Assembly: GCA_025055235.1 (NCBI GenBank)
Contig: JANWYN010000062.1
Span: 1 to 44,036 of the forward strand
Direction of reading: 5' to 3'
Length of the DNA stretch: 44,036 nucleotides
DNA from: Candidatus Roseilinea sp.
GTDB lineage: Bacteria; Chloroflexota; Anaerolineae; J036; Brachytrichaceae
The notes beneath the pieces are model-generated. The model had not been told where the DNA came from. It ran no database searches and saw only the letters and a program-made list of their open reading frames with translations. Made by a program: the position numbers and the translations under genes. Of this stretch, positions 24,969-34,751 are shown piece by piece (the stretch's first letter is position 1; each line of letters opens with the position of its first letter).

Positions 24969-26634
24969 TCATGAGCTTGATCCGCTTGAGCTTCTTGATC
25001 GTGCTGTTCATATCCCGGCCGAAGTAGTCGTGCAACCGGACGTATTCGGCGTAGAGCTGGTCGTAGACTTGCCGGTGCGCCGGATTCGGCACGAACGCCT
25101 CATCTTTCAAGTGCGCCATGCGCTCGGCGGCGGCCTCGATCGAGTCGTAGCCACCGGCCGCACTGCCGGCAGCCACCGCCGCGAACATCGCGCTGCCCAG
25201 CGCCGGCGTTTGCGACGACGCCGAAACCCTGATCGGCAGCCCGACGACGTCGGCAGTGATCTGCATGAACAGCTTGTTCTTGTCCGGCAGGCCACCGCAC
25301 GCGACGATCTCTTCGATCGCCAGTCCCTTCGACGTGAACGCCTCGACGATGACGCGCATGCCGAAGGCGGTCGCTTCGATCCACGCGCGATACATCTCCG
25401 GCGCGGTCGTCGCCAGCGTCATGCCGAGCATTACTGCGCTTAGGTCGGCGTCCACCAAAATCGAGCGGTTGCCGTTCCACCAGTCCAGCGCCAGCAGGCC
25501 CGATTCGCCCGGCTTCAGGCGCGACGCGTGCGCCTCCAGCACGGCGTGGATCGAGCGGCCCGTTGCCCGCGCCTCATCGAAGTACTGCGGCGGCACGCAG
25601 TTTTCGACGAACCAGGCGAAGCCATCGCCCACGCACGATTGGCCGGCTTCGTAGCCGAGATAGCCGGGCAGGATGCCATCTTCGACGTAGCCGCACATGC
25701 CCTCGACCATCGCCTCGCGCGTGTCGAGCAGCATGTCGCACACGCTGGTGCCCATGATCGAGACGAGCGTCCCCGGCCGGGTGACCTTGCAGGCCGGCAC
25801 CGAGACGTGCGCATCCACGTTGGCGACGGCGACGGCGATGCCCGGGCGCAAGCCGGTGAGCGCCGCCATCTGCGGCGTGAGCGCGCCGGCGCGCGAGCCG
25901 ATGGGCGACAGCTCGCGCTTCATCTTCTCGTCCACGATGTGCTCCATGCGCGGGTGCAGCGCGCGGAAGAACTCGCGACGCGGGAAGCCGTCGCGCTTCG
26001 ACCAGATGGCCTTGTAGCCGGCGGTGCAGGTGTTGCGCGTCTCGACGCCGGTCAGTTGCCACACCACCCAGTCGGCGGCCTCAATCAGCCGGTCGGCGGC
26101 CTCATAGACCTCCGGCGCTTCGTTGAGGATCTGCAGCGCCTTCGGGAAGAACCACTCCGACGAGATCTTGCCGCCATAGCGCGGCAGCCAGGTCTCGCCC
26201 AGCTCTGCGGCGACCGCGTTCACCCGGTCGGCTTCGGGCTGTGCAGCGTGGTGCTTCCACAGCTTGACCCAGGCGTGCGGGTTGGCGCGGAATTCGGGCA
26301 AGCGACACAGCGGCGTGCCATCTGCCTTCGTCGGCAGCATGGTGCATGCGGTGAAGTCAATGCCGAGGCCGATCACGTCGTCGGGAGAGACGCCGCTCTG
26401 CCGGAGCACCGCGGGGATGGCTTCGGCGAAGACGCGGATATAGTCGTCGGGGTCTTGGAGCGCCCAATCCGGTTCGAGCCGGACGCCGCTTTCGGGCAAA
26501 CGTTCGTCAATGACGCCGTTGGAATATTCGCTGACTGCGCTGGCGATTTCTGCGCCGTCGCTCACGCGCACGAGCACGGCTCTGCCGGACAGGGTGCCGA
26601 AGTCAATGCCGATGGTGTATTTGTCGGGGGACAT
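24958..26634 (-). CDS. araB: L-ribulokinase (FGGY family)
   Basis: A 558-residue kinase that phosphorylates L-ribulose. It begins [17 protein letters not shown] with [12 protein letters not shown] near residue 97, and has [12 protein letters not shown] and [15 protein letters not shown] in the C-terminal lobe, all typical of AraB. I chose the ATG at 26634 (MSPDKYTIG); an upstream in-frame ATG at 26685 adds 17 unlike residues. Together with araD it gives two of the three arabinose steps; no araA is in the window. The 296-base gap upstream is shared with the divergent membrane-fusion gene. Confidence 0.93.
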   Translation of the reverse strand: MSPDKYTIGIDFGTLSGRAVLVRVSDGAEIASAVSEYSNGVIDERLPESGVRLEPDWALQDPDDYIRVFAEAIPAVLRQSGVSPDDVIGLGIDFTACTMLPTKADGTPLCRLPEFRANPHAWVKLWKHHAAQPEADRVNAVAAELGETWLPRYGGKISSEWFFPKALQILNEAPEVYEAADRLIEAADWVVWQLTGVETRNTCTAGYKAIWSKRDGFPRREFFRALHPRMEHIVDEKMKRELSPIGSRAGALTPQMAALTGLRPGIAVAVANVDAHVSVPACKVTRPGTLVSIMGTSVCDMLLDTREAMVEGMCGYVEDGILPGYLGYEAGQSCVGDGFAWFVENCVPPQYFDEARATGRSIHAVLEAHASRLKPGESGLLALDWWNGNRSILVDADLSAVMLGMTLATTAPEMYRAWIEATAFGMRVIVEAFTSKGLAIEEIVACGGLPDKNKLFMQITADVVGLPIRVSASSQTPALGSAMFAAVAAGSAAGGYDSIEAAAERMAHLKDEAFVPNPAHRQVYDQLYAEYVRLHDYFGRDMNSTIKKLKRIKLMSND

Positions 26635-26788
26635 GTGCCTCTGCGCTGTTTCGCACCGGCTTGTGCGCCGGAAGCAACCGGGCACTATGCTACTCGATTA
26701 CGGCGTTCGCGCAAGCGGGGCGAGAGATTTAGCGTCTGCGCGAGCACAACCGTCACTTGCTATCTTGGCTGTGTGCGCTTGAAAACCC

Positions 26789-26821
26789 AGCGCCTAACGC
26801 GCTTCGGAGCGCGTTAGGCGC
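26789..26821. repeat. Intergenic copy of the palindromic element
   Basis: GCGCCTAACGCGCT and its complement flank TCGG, a 14-bp stem. It differs from the in-gene copy at 962-994 mainly by a compensated C/T and G/A change in the stem and a few loop bases. It lies between divergent genes, so it is not a terminator. Confidence 0.75.
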
Positions 26822-26916
26822 CGAATGACTGTTGCTGGTGTAATACTCACAAATCTGCGTCGCACTCGTCGGGGGGTCAGGGGTATGCGACCTTCGGTTA
26901 ATGCTCTACAGTCCAA

Positions 26917-26922
26917 TATAAT
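26917..26922 (+). promoter_or_regulatory. Consensus -10 box just upstream of the membrane-fusion gene
   Basis: TATAAT at 26917-26922 ends eight bases before the GTG at 26931. As with the moxR gene this spacing would give a nearly leaderless messenger. Confidence 0.5.
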
Positions 26923-26930
26923 CCCAGCGT

Positions 26931-28082
26931 GTGAAACGCCTTCGCTTCGCTGCGAGCGCGCTGGCGCTCGCGCTCTCCGCATGTGGGTTCGCCGCCGCCC
27001 CTGCTACGCCAACGCCGGTGCCCGAGCCGCCGGCCCCCGCCGCGCCGACCTACACCGTTCAGCGCGGGCTGGTCGTGCGACAGGTCGAATTCACCGCGCA
27101 GTCGCAGCCGGTCGAATCGGTCGCCCTGTCGTTCGTCACCGAAGGCAAGGTGCAGAAAGTCTTCAAGAAGCCCGGCGATGAAGTCAAGCAGGGCGAGGTG
27201 ATCGCCGAGCTAGACGTGAGCGACATCCGCAACCAGTTGCGCCAAGCCGAGATCGAACTGCGCACGGCGCAGACCATCCTCTCCAACACGCTGCAGAGCT
27301 TCACGCGCACGCTGCAACTGGCGCAGCTCGACGTGGCACAGGCGCAACTCAAGCTCGACGCCGCCATCGCGCGTAGCCGGCAGCCGGGGCTTTCGCTCGC
27401 CGAACGCCAGGCGCGCGAGGCCGAGGCCAAATTCCTGGAGATAGACCTGCAGCGCGCCCAGTTGCGGCTGGAAGACATCAACGCTTCGCTCGACCCGGTC
27501 CTGGTCAAGAACGTCGAGACCAGCCGGATCGCCGTCGAGGCGCTGCAGGAGAAGCTGGGGCGCGCGACGCTCGTCGCGCCGTTCGACGGCATCCTGACCG
27601 AGCTGGCCGTGACGGTCGGCATGCAATCCACGCCGCTGGAGAAAGTCGCCGTGGTGTCCAAGCCCGGCCGCATCGAGTTGGTGGCCGAGCTGTCCTCCGA
27701 GCTATCGCGCGAGCTGAGCGTCGGCCAGCCGGTGCGCGTGCGCCTGGCCAACAACCCCGATGTGACCTTCGGCGGCGTGATCCGCCGCGTGCCGGCCGAA
27801 GGCGGCCTGCGCGCCGACCGGCTGGTGCGCATCGAGGTGGATCCGGACGCCAACCTGGAGAGCGGGGTCAAGGCCATCGTCACGGCGATGACCGGCCGGC
27901 GCGACGACGTGTTGTGGATTCCGGCCTCGACCGTGCGCACCTACCGCGGCCGGCAATTCGTCGTCGTGCAGAACCCCGACGGCACCCAGCGGCGCGTGGA
28001 CGTGAAGCTGGGGCTGACGGCGAGCGACCGGGTCGAGGTGCTCGACGGCCTGAGCGAAGGCGACGTGGTCGTCGCACCGTAG
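26931..28082 (+). CDS. HlyD-type membrane-fusion lipoprotein of an efflux system
   Basis: A 383-residue periplasmic adaptor. The signal peptide ends in a lipobox, LALALSACG, so it is predicted to be lipidated at Cys18. The lipoyl-like half motif is EGKVQKVFKKPGDEVKQGEVIAELD, followed by an alpha-helical hairpin (about residues 95-195). The second lipoyl half is ATLVAPFDGILTELAVTVG and the beta-barrel and membrane-proximal domains close the protein. The start is GTG at 26931. The permease gene begins at the base after its stop, so the two form a unit. Confidence 0.9.
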   Translation: MKRLRFAASALALALSACGFAAAPATPTPVPEPPAPAAPTYTVQRGLVVRQVEFTAQSQPVESVALSFVTEGKVQKVFKKPGDEVKQGEVIAELDVSDIRNQLRQAEIELRTAQTILSNTLQSFTRTLQLAQLDVAQAQLKLDAAIARSRQPGLSLAERQAREAEAKFLEIDLQRAQLRLEDINASLDPVLVKNVETSRIAVEALQEKLGRATLVAPFDGILTELAVTVGMQSTPLEKVAVVSKPGRIELVAELSSELSRELSVGQPVRVRLANNPDVTFGGVIRRVPAEGGLRADRLVRIEVDPDANLESGVKAIVTAMTGRRDDVLWIPASTVRTYRGRQFVVVQNPDGTQRRVDVKLGLTASDRVEVLDGLSEGDVVVAP

Positions 28083-31070
28083 ATGATCAGCGCCTTCTTC
28101 CACTTCGTCGCGCAGCGCATCCGCAGCCAGCTCGGGCTGGTGGCGTGTTTGTGGCTGGGCGTGACGCTGGCGGTCGCGCTCGCGGCGTCCATTCCCGTGT
28201 TCGTCACCGCCGTGCAACTGCGCGTGCTGCGCAACGAGCTGCTCAGCCTGAACACCGCGATCGGCCGGCAGGGAAGCGCCAACTATCTGCCGTTCGCGCT
28301 GCAGTTCAGCTTCGCCACCACCAACGAGAACAGCCTGTCGCACGACGCCTATCGCGCGCTCGATGCGTTCATGCGCGAACGCATCGAGCCGCGCACCATG
28401 CTGCCCATCGTCGAGACGGCCACGTTTGCGCAAACCCCGCCCTGGCGCATGTTCGCGCTGCCGGGCAGCCCCACCGCCGAGAAGTACGAAGGCGAGCGCG
28501 TGCTGGCCCTGCCGACGGTGGACGCGATGAGCAACTTCTCGCGCCACGTGATCATCGAGGAAGGCGCGCCACTGCCGGACGACGGCGCGCTAGTCGCTGC
28601 TGCCGGCGAAGCGACGGACGCACCGGTGCCGGTGCTGATTTCGCGCGCCTTCGCCGAACGCTACGGCGCACAGGCCGGCGATACCTTCCTGCTCTCTATG
28701 ACGCAGACGCGCGCGAGTTCAGGCGCGTTCGGCGGGCAAGCGCAGGAGACGGTCGAGGTGCAAGTGCCGGTGCGCATCGCCGGCGTGTGGCTGCCGCGCG
28801 ACCCGCGCGAGGACTACTGGGGGCTTTCGCCGGATACATTCAAGGATTCGCTCATCGTCACGCCGAAGGACTTCGACGCGCGCATCGCGCCGCTGCTGAA
28901 CACCAGCGTCCGCTCGGCGCGCTGGCAATACATCCTGGACGTCTCGAAGTTGAACGCCGACAGCGTCGCGCCGTTCACCGCCCGCGCGCGCCAGCTCCAG
29001 CGCGAGGTGTTCCGCGAGAACCGCAATGTGATCCTGGTCGCCGCGCTGCTCGACGCGCTCGATCGCTATCTGGTCACCTCGCGCGAGCTGCTGCTGTTGC
29101 TGGTGATCTTCAGCGCGCCGGTGTTCGCCATCGTGTTCTACTTCGTGGTGCTGGTGGCCGGCATGGTGGTGCGCCAGCAGGAGAGCGAGATCACCACGCT
29201 GCGCAGCCGGGGTGCTTCGATCCCCTACATCCTCGGCCTGTATCTGGCGCAATCGCTCGCGATCGGCCTGGCCGCGCTGCTGGTCGGCATCCCGCTGGGC
29301 TACGGCCTGGCCAGCGTGATGGCCGGCACGCTCACCTTCCTGCAGTTCGGCCCGCCGCAGCCGGTGGAGTTCTCGCTGCTGAACGCCGATGGCCAATTCG
29401 CCGGCCTGCCGCAGTCGTTTCGCTTCGCGCTCATCGCGGCCGGCGTGAGCTTGCTCGGGGTGATCGCGCCGGCGACGAGCGCGGCGCGCAGTAACGTGGT
29501 GTCGCAATACGCTGACCGCGGGCGCAACACGCGCCGACCGCTGTGGCAGCGCATGTATTTGGACGTGCTGCTGCTGATCCCGGCGCTCTACGGCTACTAC
29601 CAGTTGCGCGGCCAGGGCAGCATCGCACCCAGCGGCGCCGGTGGCGCAGCAAGCGACCCGCTGAGCGACCCGGTGCGCTTCCTGCTGCCGGTGCTGCTCA
29701 TCACGGCGCTGGGGCTGCTGGCCGTGAGGTTGTTCCCGCTGCTCATGGGGCTGCTGGCGAAGGCGACCGACCGCGCCGCGCCGACGCCGGTCGTGCTGGC
29801 GCTACGCGAGCTGGCGCGTTCGCCCAAGGACATCGCCGGCCCGCTGGTGCTGCTCATCTTCACCATGGGCATCGCGGTATACGGCGCTTCGATCGCCAAG
29901 ACGCTGGACGAGCATTTGCGCACCGTCACGTTTCTGCGCGTGGGCGCCGACGTGCGCCTGGTGGAGACGGGCGAATCCAGCAAGGTGACGCTCGCGCCGG
30001 GCGAACTCGCGCAGGACAAGAAGATCAGCGACCCGAACGAGCCGGAGTACTGGACCTTCCCGCCGCCGGAAGGCCACCTCGACATCCCCGGCGTGACGGC
30101 CTACGCGCGCGCGGCGCAGATCCCGGCCTATGCGCGCGAGTACGGCAGCTTCGGCATTAAGCAGGTGCTGCTGGGCATAGACCGCCGCGCCTTCCAGGAG
30201 GTCGCGTCGAAGGCGTATCGGGACGAGTTGAGCGCGCAGCCGTTCGGCGCGTTGATGAACCTGCTGGCCACGTCGCGCGATAGCGCGCTGGTCAGCCGCA
30301 GCTTCCTCGCCCAGCACAACCTCGCGCCCGGCGACCCAATTGTGCTGATCACCAACCCCGGGCGCGAGAGCGCGCCGATCACGCTCACGATTCGCGGCGG
30401 GTTCGATTACTTCCCGATCATCACGCGCGGCAAGGACGACCCGATCGCCTACGTGGCCAACCTGGAGTACGTCTTCGAGAAGCTGGGCAAAGACGTGCCC
30501 TATGATGTGCTGCTGTCGGTGCAGCCGGGCGTGAGCGGCCAGGAGGTGGCGCGCGGGGCGATCGAGCGCGAGTTCATCGTCAAAGAAGTGTTCGACGCCC
30601 AGGCGGCCATCCGCGAAGCACAGGCCCAGCCGGCCCGACAGGGGCTGTTCGGCGTGCTGACGGCCGGCTTTCTGGCAGCGACGCTGCTCACGGCGATCGG
30701 GTTCGTGCTGTATGCGCTGGTGTCGTTCCGCCGGCGATCCATCGAGCTGGGCGTGTTGCGCACCATCGGCCTCTCTGAGGGCCAGATGGCAGCCTATCTC
30801 ATCCTCACCCAGGCAGCGCTGGTGTTGCTCGGCGCGCTGGCCGGCAGCCTGCTGGGCGCACTGGCCAGCACGCTGTTCATCCCTTTCCTCCAGGTAGGCG
30901 GCTCGCTGGTCAACCAGGCGCCGCCGTTCATCGTGCGCGTGGCGTGGGGCGACCTGATCGTGATGTACGCAGCCGTCGCTGCTGCACTAGGCGTGGCGCT
31001 GGCCGGCACGCTGCTGCTGCTGCGCCGCCTCAAGGTGTTCGAGGCGATCAAGCTGGGGATGGTGACGTGA
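28083..31070 (+). CDS. Large FtsX-type ABC transporter permease
   Basis: A 995-residue permease built of two FtsX-like halves. There is one N-terminal helix (about residues 18-40) and a long extracytoplasmic domain to about 330. Three helices with the QQESEITTLRSRGAS coupling loop follow (about 335-465), then a middle pair of helices near 500-575. A second extracytoplasmic domain leads to three final helices with RRRSIELGVLRTIGLSEGQM (about 860-985). Such proteins work with an ATPase of the LolD/MacB type in export or lipoprotein release. No ATPase gene is adjacent. The next gene is convergent, 20 bases away. Confidence 0.88.
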   Translation: MISAFFHFVAQRIRSQLGLVACLWLGVTLAVALAASIPVFVTAVQLRVLRNELLSLNTAIGRQGSANYLPFALQFSFATTNENSLSHDAYRALDAFMRERIEPRTMLPIVETATFAQTPPWRMFALPGSPTAEKYEGERVLALPTVDAMSNFSRHVIIEEGAPLPDDGALVAAAGEATDAPVPVLISRAFAERYGAQAGDTFLLSMTQTRASSGAFGGQAQETVEVQVPVRIAGVWLPRDPREDYWGLSPDTFKDSLIVTPKDFDARIAPLLNTSVRSARWQYILDVSKLNADSVAPFTARARQLQREVFRENRNVILVAALLDALDRYLVTSRELLLLLVIFSAPVFAIVFYFVVLVAGMVVRQQESEITTLRSRGASIPYILGLYLAQSLAIGLAALLVGIPLGYGLASVMAGTLTFLQFGPPQPVEFSLLNADGQFAGLPQSFRFALIAAGVSLLGVIAPATSAARSNVVSQYADRGRNTRRPLWQRMYLDVLLLIPALYGYYQLRGQGSIAPSGAGGAASDPLSDPVRFLLPVLLITALGLLAVRLFPLLMGLLAKATDRAAPTPVVLALRELARSPKDIAGPLVLLIFTMGIAVYGASIAKTLDEHLRTVTFLRVGADVRLVETGESSKVTLAPGELAQDKKISDPNEPEYWTFPPPEGHLDIPGVTAYARAAQIPAYAREYGSFGIKQVLLGIDRRAFQEVASKAYRDELSAQPFGALMNLLATSRDSALVSRSFLAQHNLAPGDPIVLITNPGRESAPITLTIRGGFDYFPIITRGKDDPIAYVANLEYVFEKLGKDVPYDVLLSVQPGVSGQEVARGAIEREFIVKEVFDAQAAIREAQAQPARQGLFGVLTAGFLAATLLTAIGFVLYALVSFRRRSIELGVLRTIGLSEGQMAAYLILTQAALVLLGALAGSLLGALASTLFIPFLQVGGSLVNQAPPFIVRVAWGDLIVMYAAVAAALGVALAGTLLLLRRLKVFEAIKLGMVT

Positions 31071-31090
31071 GGGAGGAGAGCAGAACGCTC

Positions 31091-33073
31091 TCACTGCGGC
31101 AGAAACGCACAGCTTACGCATTCGCGATAAGCTCGCATCAGCTCATCGTGCTCCTCGAGCGTCTGATTGCGTTGCTGATAAAGGCGCAGTGCCTCCCGAG
31201 CGTGAGCCTGTGCATTTGCCGGATCGTTTAACAATCGGTAAGCCTGCGCCAACCTGAGTTGGGCGCGCATGCGATAGCGCCAGATATTGCCCGCATTGGC
31301 CGTTTGCGCGCAACGAATGGCCCAGTCCAGCGCCTCGCTACCGCGTTGGCTATGAATGCAGAACTTCGCCAAGGACTCCGACAAATCCACGCACGACTGG
31401 GCATGGCTAGACGCAACGGCGCTCTTGTAATATTCGCGCGCCAATGTGACTGCGCGCTCAATTTCGCCTCGCGCCCAGTACAGATTGGCCATACGCCCGG
31501 CCAGCCACCATTCCAAGTCACGATCGCCTATCTGACGACTCAAAGCGAATGCCGACTTGAGCGGCGCGTCCGCCTGCACCAGGCGACCCAGTCGGGTCAG
31601 CACCTGTCCAAGTAAGCCCAGCCACCGTGCTCTCAACAAGGGAGGCAAAGCCTGGCCGTCTTCGATGCTTTCCAGCTTGGTTATAGCAGCCTCATAGGCG
31701 CCCAGGGCAATGTCTGTCGCGGCCATACTGAGTTTGTCAGCGATTAGGGCGTCGTTGTTGCCCAACGCTCCGTCGAGTTCCATCGCTGCAGAGAAACACT
31801 TCTTGGCCCTTAAGAAATCGCCATCATCGAAACAGGCCAGGCCCAGGATTCGATTTGCTATGGCAACATCTACGGGTCGGCACTGCTTCGCGACCTCCAG
31901 CGCGCGTTCGGCAACAGTCACCGACGCAGCATAGTTGTCGTTGCGCGCCTCAGCCCACGAGCGACGCAACAATGCGTCGAGCAGGGCTTTCGGTTCATCG
32001 AGAGACCGAGCGAGTTGCTCAATCGCTGCTACATTCTGCAACTGCTGGCTGCGGTTCGCTGTCAGGTCGTAGATCTCGTCGCACTTGCGGCGCAGGATCA
32101 GCTCGCGTTGCCTTCGTCGCTCGATGTCATGCATACCGGCACCGCCTGATAGCAGATCTAGCGCCAGGTGGTAGCACGTCAATGCCTCGTTGGAAGCGAA
32201 GCGAGCTTTGAACAGATCGCCAAGGGCTTCGGCATCGTTAATGATTTCCATCCGCATCCGTTGACGAATCTCAGCAGCCTGCGCCGGCTCCCCCTCTCTA
32301 GGTTGGATCAACGATGCCAGCGCTACACTGATTGCTCCAACTTGACGATCCGCAGGCTGGTCGTCAGGTGGTTGCAAGTCGTAGCGATAGGCAAGCTGGA
32401 GAATGCGCGCCGAAGGCGCTAGATTCAACTCGCTTCGGCGCATGGTCTTGTATTGATCGAATCGAGCGCGCGCCTCATCAAGGCGGTTCACCAGCAACGC
32501 CAGCTCGATAGCATGGTAATACGCCTCGTCGCTCAATGGATCGGCCTGCACCCAACGGCGAGCTAACTCAAGCGCCTGCTCGAACTTGCCAGACGCTTCA
32601 TACATACCCACCAGCGCACTCAAGCCGAGCAGATAACGCTCATGCAACCGCTCGCGGACAGGGATGCACCAATCGTCATAGATGCCTTCAAGCAATTCAC
32701 CCCGATAGAGCGCGATGGCTGCGCTGATCGTTGCAGCGTCCTCCGCGCCGATCTTCAGCTCGAACTCCGCTACATCCAACCAGTACGCCATACGTATATC
32801 GAACTGCACGGTCTGTCCGGTCACGAGCAAACATGGATAATCCAATAACGCACGCCGCAGGCGATAGAGCAACTGATTGAGATTGCGGCGCGCCGTGACA
32901 TCGTCACAATCAGGATAGAAGAGATCGGCTAGCTTTGCGCGTGGCTGCGGCTGATCACGTTGCAGGACGAGGAACGCGAACAGACGGACAAGGTTTGGCG
33001 ACCGAACCAAATCGGTCAACAAATCGCCATTCAGACGGATCTGCGGCGCGCCCAACAACCGGATATCCAGCAT
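31091..33073 (-). CDS. SARP/AfsR-type transcriptional activator with TPR tail
   Basis: A 660-residue regulator. Residues 1-95 form an OmpR-like winged helix (IRLLGAPQIRLNG to RRNLNQLLYRLRRALL). Residues about 100-245 are a bacterial transcriptional activator (BTAD) domain, with FDQYKTMRRSELNLAPS near its end. The rest is a long stretch of degenerate TPRs with no NB-ARC ATPase. The ATG at 33073 is preceded by GGGAGG four to five bases upstream, which decides the start over an ATG four codons earlier. It is divergent from the low-GC cassette starting at 33167, its likely target. In relatives, SARPs activate secondary-metabolite or stress genes next to them. Confidence 0.88.
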   Translation of the reverse strand: MLDIRLLGAPQIRLNGDLLTDLVRSPNLVRLFAFLVLQRDQPQPRAKLADLFYPDCDDVTARRNLNQLLYRLRRALLDYPCLLVTGQTVQFDIRMAYWLDVAEFELKIGAEDAATISAAIALYRGELLEGIYDDWCIPVRERLHERYLLGLSALVGMYEASGKFEQALELARRWVQADPLSDEAYYHAIELALLVNRLDEARARFDQYKTMRRSELNLAPSARILQLAYRYDLQPPDDQPADRQVGAISVALASLIQPREGEPAQAAEIRQRMRMEIINDAEALGDLFKARFASNEALTCYHLALDLLSGGAGMHDIERRRQRELILRRKCDEIYDLTANRSQQLQNVAAIEQLARSLDEPKALLDALLRRSWAEARNDNYAASVTVAERALEVAKQCRPVDVAIANRILGLACFDDGDFLRAKKCFSAAMELDGALGNNDALIADKLSMAATDIALGAYEAAITKLESIEDGQALPPLLRARWLGLLGQVLTRLGRLVQADAPLKSAFALSRQIGDRDLEWWLAGRMANLYWARGEIERAVTLAREYYKSAVASSHAQSCVDLSESLAKFCIHSQRGSEALDWAIRCAQTANAGNIWRYRMRAQLRLAQAYRLLNDPANAQAHAREALRLYQQRNQTLEEHDELMRAYRECVSCAFLPQ

Positions 33074-33136
33074 GGCGCCTCCCATCCTATGCGGACCTTG
33101 GGGCGGTTACGTGACAGCGATGTGATAGGCAAACAG

Positions 33137-33166
33137 TATAACGCGGTCGAGATAAGGAGGATCTCC
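33137..33166 (+). promoter_or_regulatory. -10-like box and strong ribosome site of the cassette
   Basis: TATAAC at 33137-33142 is a reasonable -10 box. AAGGAGGATCTCC immediately before the ATG at 33167 is a near-perfect ribosome site, stronger than most in the window. No good -35 box is found, as expected for a promoter that needs an activator. Confidence 0.5.
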
Positions 33167-34171
33167 ATGAAAAGATACCTACTGTTCGATTCCGGCTGTG
33201 CTATTTGTCGAGATTTAGCGCACCAGATAGAGACAGAGAGCAATGGGTGGTTGACAGCAAGGAGTCTGCGCGAACCTGAAATCCAGAGATTATTAACTCT
33301 TGCGCACCCAAACTGGCGTTGGGAACCAACGCTCCTCGAAGTAGATGGGGAACAGCTGCAGATATACACGGGCTTGAGATTGCGAGCACGAATGCTAACG
33401 GGAATGGGATTGCGTCGCGCAAGTCGCATTGCTTGGCTCGCGTGGCAAGCAGGTAGGCATTCAGACCGGCAAGCCACCGGCAGACGAAAGCTGCTCAAAG
33501 GTGCAGGGGCATTTGTGGCAGGCGCAGCATTGTCGCAACTAGCCAACCCAGCCTCCGCCCAATCGCGTGTGCCGACAGCCTCTTCATCGACTGGCCCGAT
33601 TGAAGAGTATGCGGGCTTTATATTACTGCCTGAAGGGGCACCATTACCTGCCTTTGTACAGCCACCTAAGCTTGGAATACCTTTAGTTTGTGGTGTAGGA
33701 GCTAACGCAGGAGGGCCACAGCCAAATGCAATCGTAGAACAATTTGCTACGGTTGACGGCCTCAAGCAATCTGCAGGAATCGGACTATATCGGTTAGACC
33801 AGATTACCCAGAACCTGCAGCTGAATGAAGGCGATATCGTCAGACATGAGACTGGAGAGTTATTCATGTCCATCATCAGCTATCGCACATATGACTCACA
33901 ATCCGGTTGGATCACGTCAATTCGCTTATTGGCACAACCGGATTACATGCGACCCTATCCCATTTGGTACGGAAATTCAAACGATGGATCTCGGCACAGC
34001 ATCGTTATTGAGAAGGTAGAGTTTCTACCAACATCCGGTATCGCTATCACGACTGCAGGTGGTCATGCCTTTCATTGGATTGAAGACAACGTCATGCACA
34101 CCTTGATCTTCGACACCAAGATATCCGCAGAACAGATGCGTGCCATCATCAACTCGCTAGTCAAGTTTTAG
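33167..34171 (+). CDS. DCC-type thiol domain fused to Tat-like segment and unknown exported domain
   Basis: A 334-residue hybrid. Residues 1-95 resemble the DCC/DUF393 thiol-disulfide family, with LLFDSGCAICRDL (Cys11 and Cys14). Residues 104-132 read like a twin-arginine signal, with Arg106-Arg107 in TGRRKLLKGAGAF, a hydrophobic core and ASAQ. Residues 135-334 are an unknown beta-rich domain with no cysteine pair in its second half. A Tat-like segment in the middle of a protein is unusual: it may anchor the protein with the thiol domain inside and the rest outside, or the two parts may be processed. First gene of the cassette, with a strong ribosome site. Function unknown. Confidence 0.75.
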   Translation: MKRYLLFDSGCAICRDLAHQIETESNGWLTARSLREPEIQRLLTLAHPNWRWEPTLLEVDGEQLQIYTGLRLRARMLTGMGLRRASRIAWLAWQAGRHSDRQATGRRKLLKGAGAFVAGAALSQLANPASAQSRVPTASSSTGPIEEYAGFILLPEGAPLPAFVQPPKLGIPLVCGVGANAGGPQPNAIVEQFATVDGLKQSAGIGLYRLDQITQNLQLNEGDIVRHETGELFMSIISYRTYDSQSGWITSIRLLAQPDYMRPYPIWYGNSNDGSRHSIVIEKVEFLPTSGIAITTAGGHAFHWIEDNVMHTLIFDTKISAEQMRAIINSLVKF

Positions 34172-34205
34172 ATGCTGCGGCGACATACAACAGGAGGTTC
34201 CAAAA

Positions 34206-34706
34206 ATGCCAATAGCAAGTGTATACGCTCCTTTCACCGGACAAAACTGGGGACAAGACACCTACTGCTACCTTCCCGGCACACATCAGCCAGGCATCTA
34301 TTGTTGCCCAATCGATATAGGTGGTGGTGCAGCAGGCACTCCGGTTCGCTTTTGGGCAGGATTTAGCGTTGCCAGCATCCGAACCACTTTTTATAGGGGT
34401 TTCTGTCGAACGCCACCGCCACCACCTTGGAACGATGGTGTCATTGTGGAGTTATTTACCGGCTTGAATCTGAGCGGATGCTATTTGGGCCGAGTGTTCT
34501 ATGGTCATCTGGCTCTCCCTATTGCCAACGGTGTATACAACAATCCACAAGGCTTGATGCTTGGTACACTCGCCACGAACTGCAATTGTGCTTGTGCAAA
34601 AGGCGTCCACATTCACATGACGCGAGAAGGCGGATGGTCCACGTCCTATGGGTGTGGTGTGACGCTTTATGAAGGCAGCTCGGTAATTTACACATTCAGC
34701 TGCTGA
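34206..34706 (+). CDS. Cys-rich protein with M23/lysostaphin-like metallopeptidase motifs
   Basis: A 166-residue protein with ten cysteines, the last one the C-terminal residue. The order of features follows the M23 (LytM) fold: HQPGIYCCPIDIGG (His27, Asp37), GTPVRFWAG, FYGHLAL (His101) and KGVHIHMTREGG (His135, His137). In M23 peptidases the corresponding His, Asp and HxH bind zinc and the YGH histidine assists catalysis. The His to Asp spacing is wider than the common HxxxD form. There is no signal peptide at the N terminus. AGGAGG lies eight bases before the ATG. Likely a peptidoglycan or peptide hydrolase relative, possibly stabilised by disulfides. The fold call is by eye. Confidence 0.65.
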   Translation: MPIASVYAPFTGQNWGQDTYCYLPGTHQPGIYCCPIDIGGGAAGTPVRFWAGFSVASIRTTFYRGFCRTPPPPPWNDGVIVELFTGLNLSGCYLGRVFYGHLALPIANGVYNNPQGLMLGTLATNCNCACAKGVHIHMTREGGWSTSYGCGVTLYEGSSVIYTFSC

Positions 34707-34751
34707 AATGCTCAACATTTCAAACGCACACCAATGAGGAGCTAACGGAGC

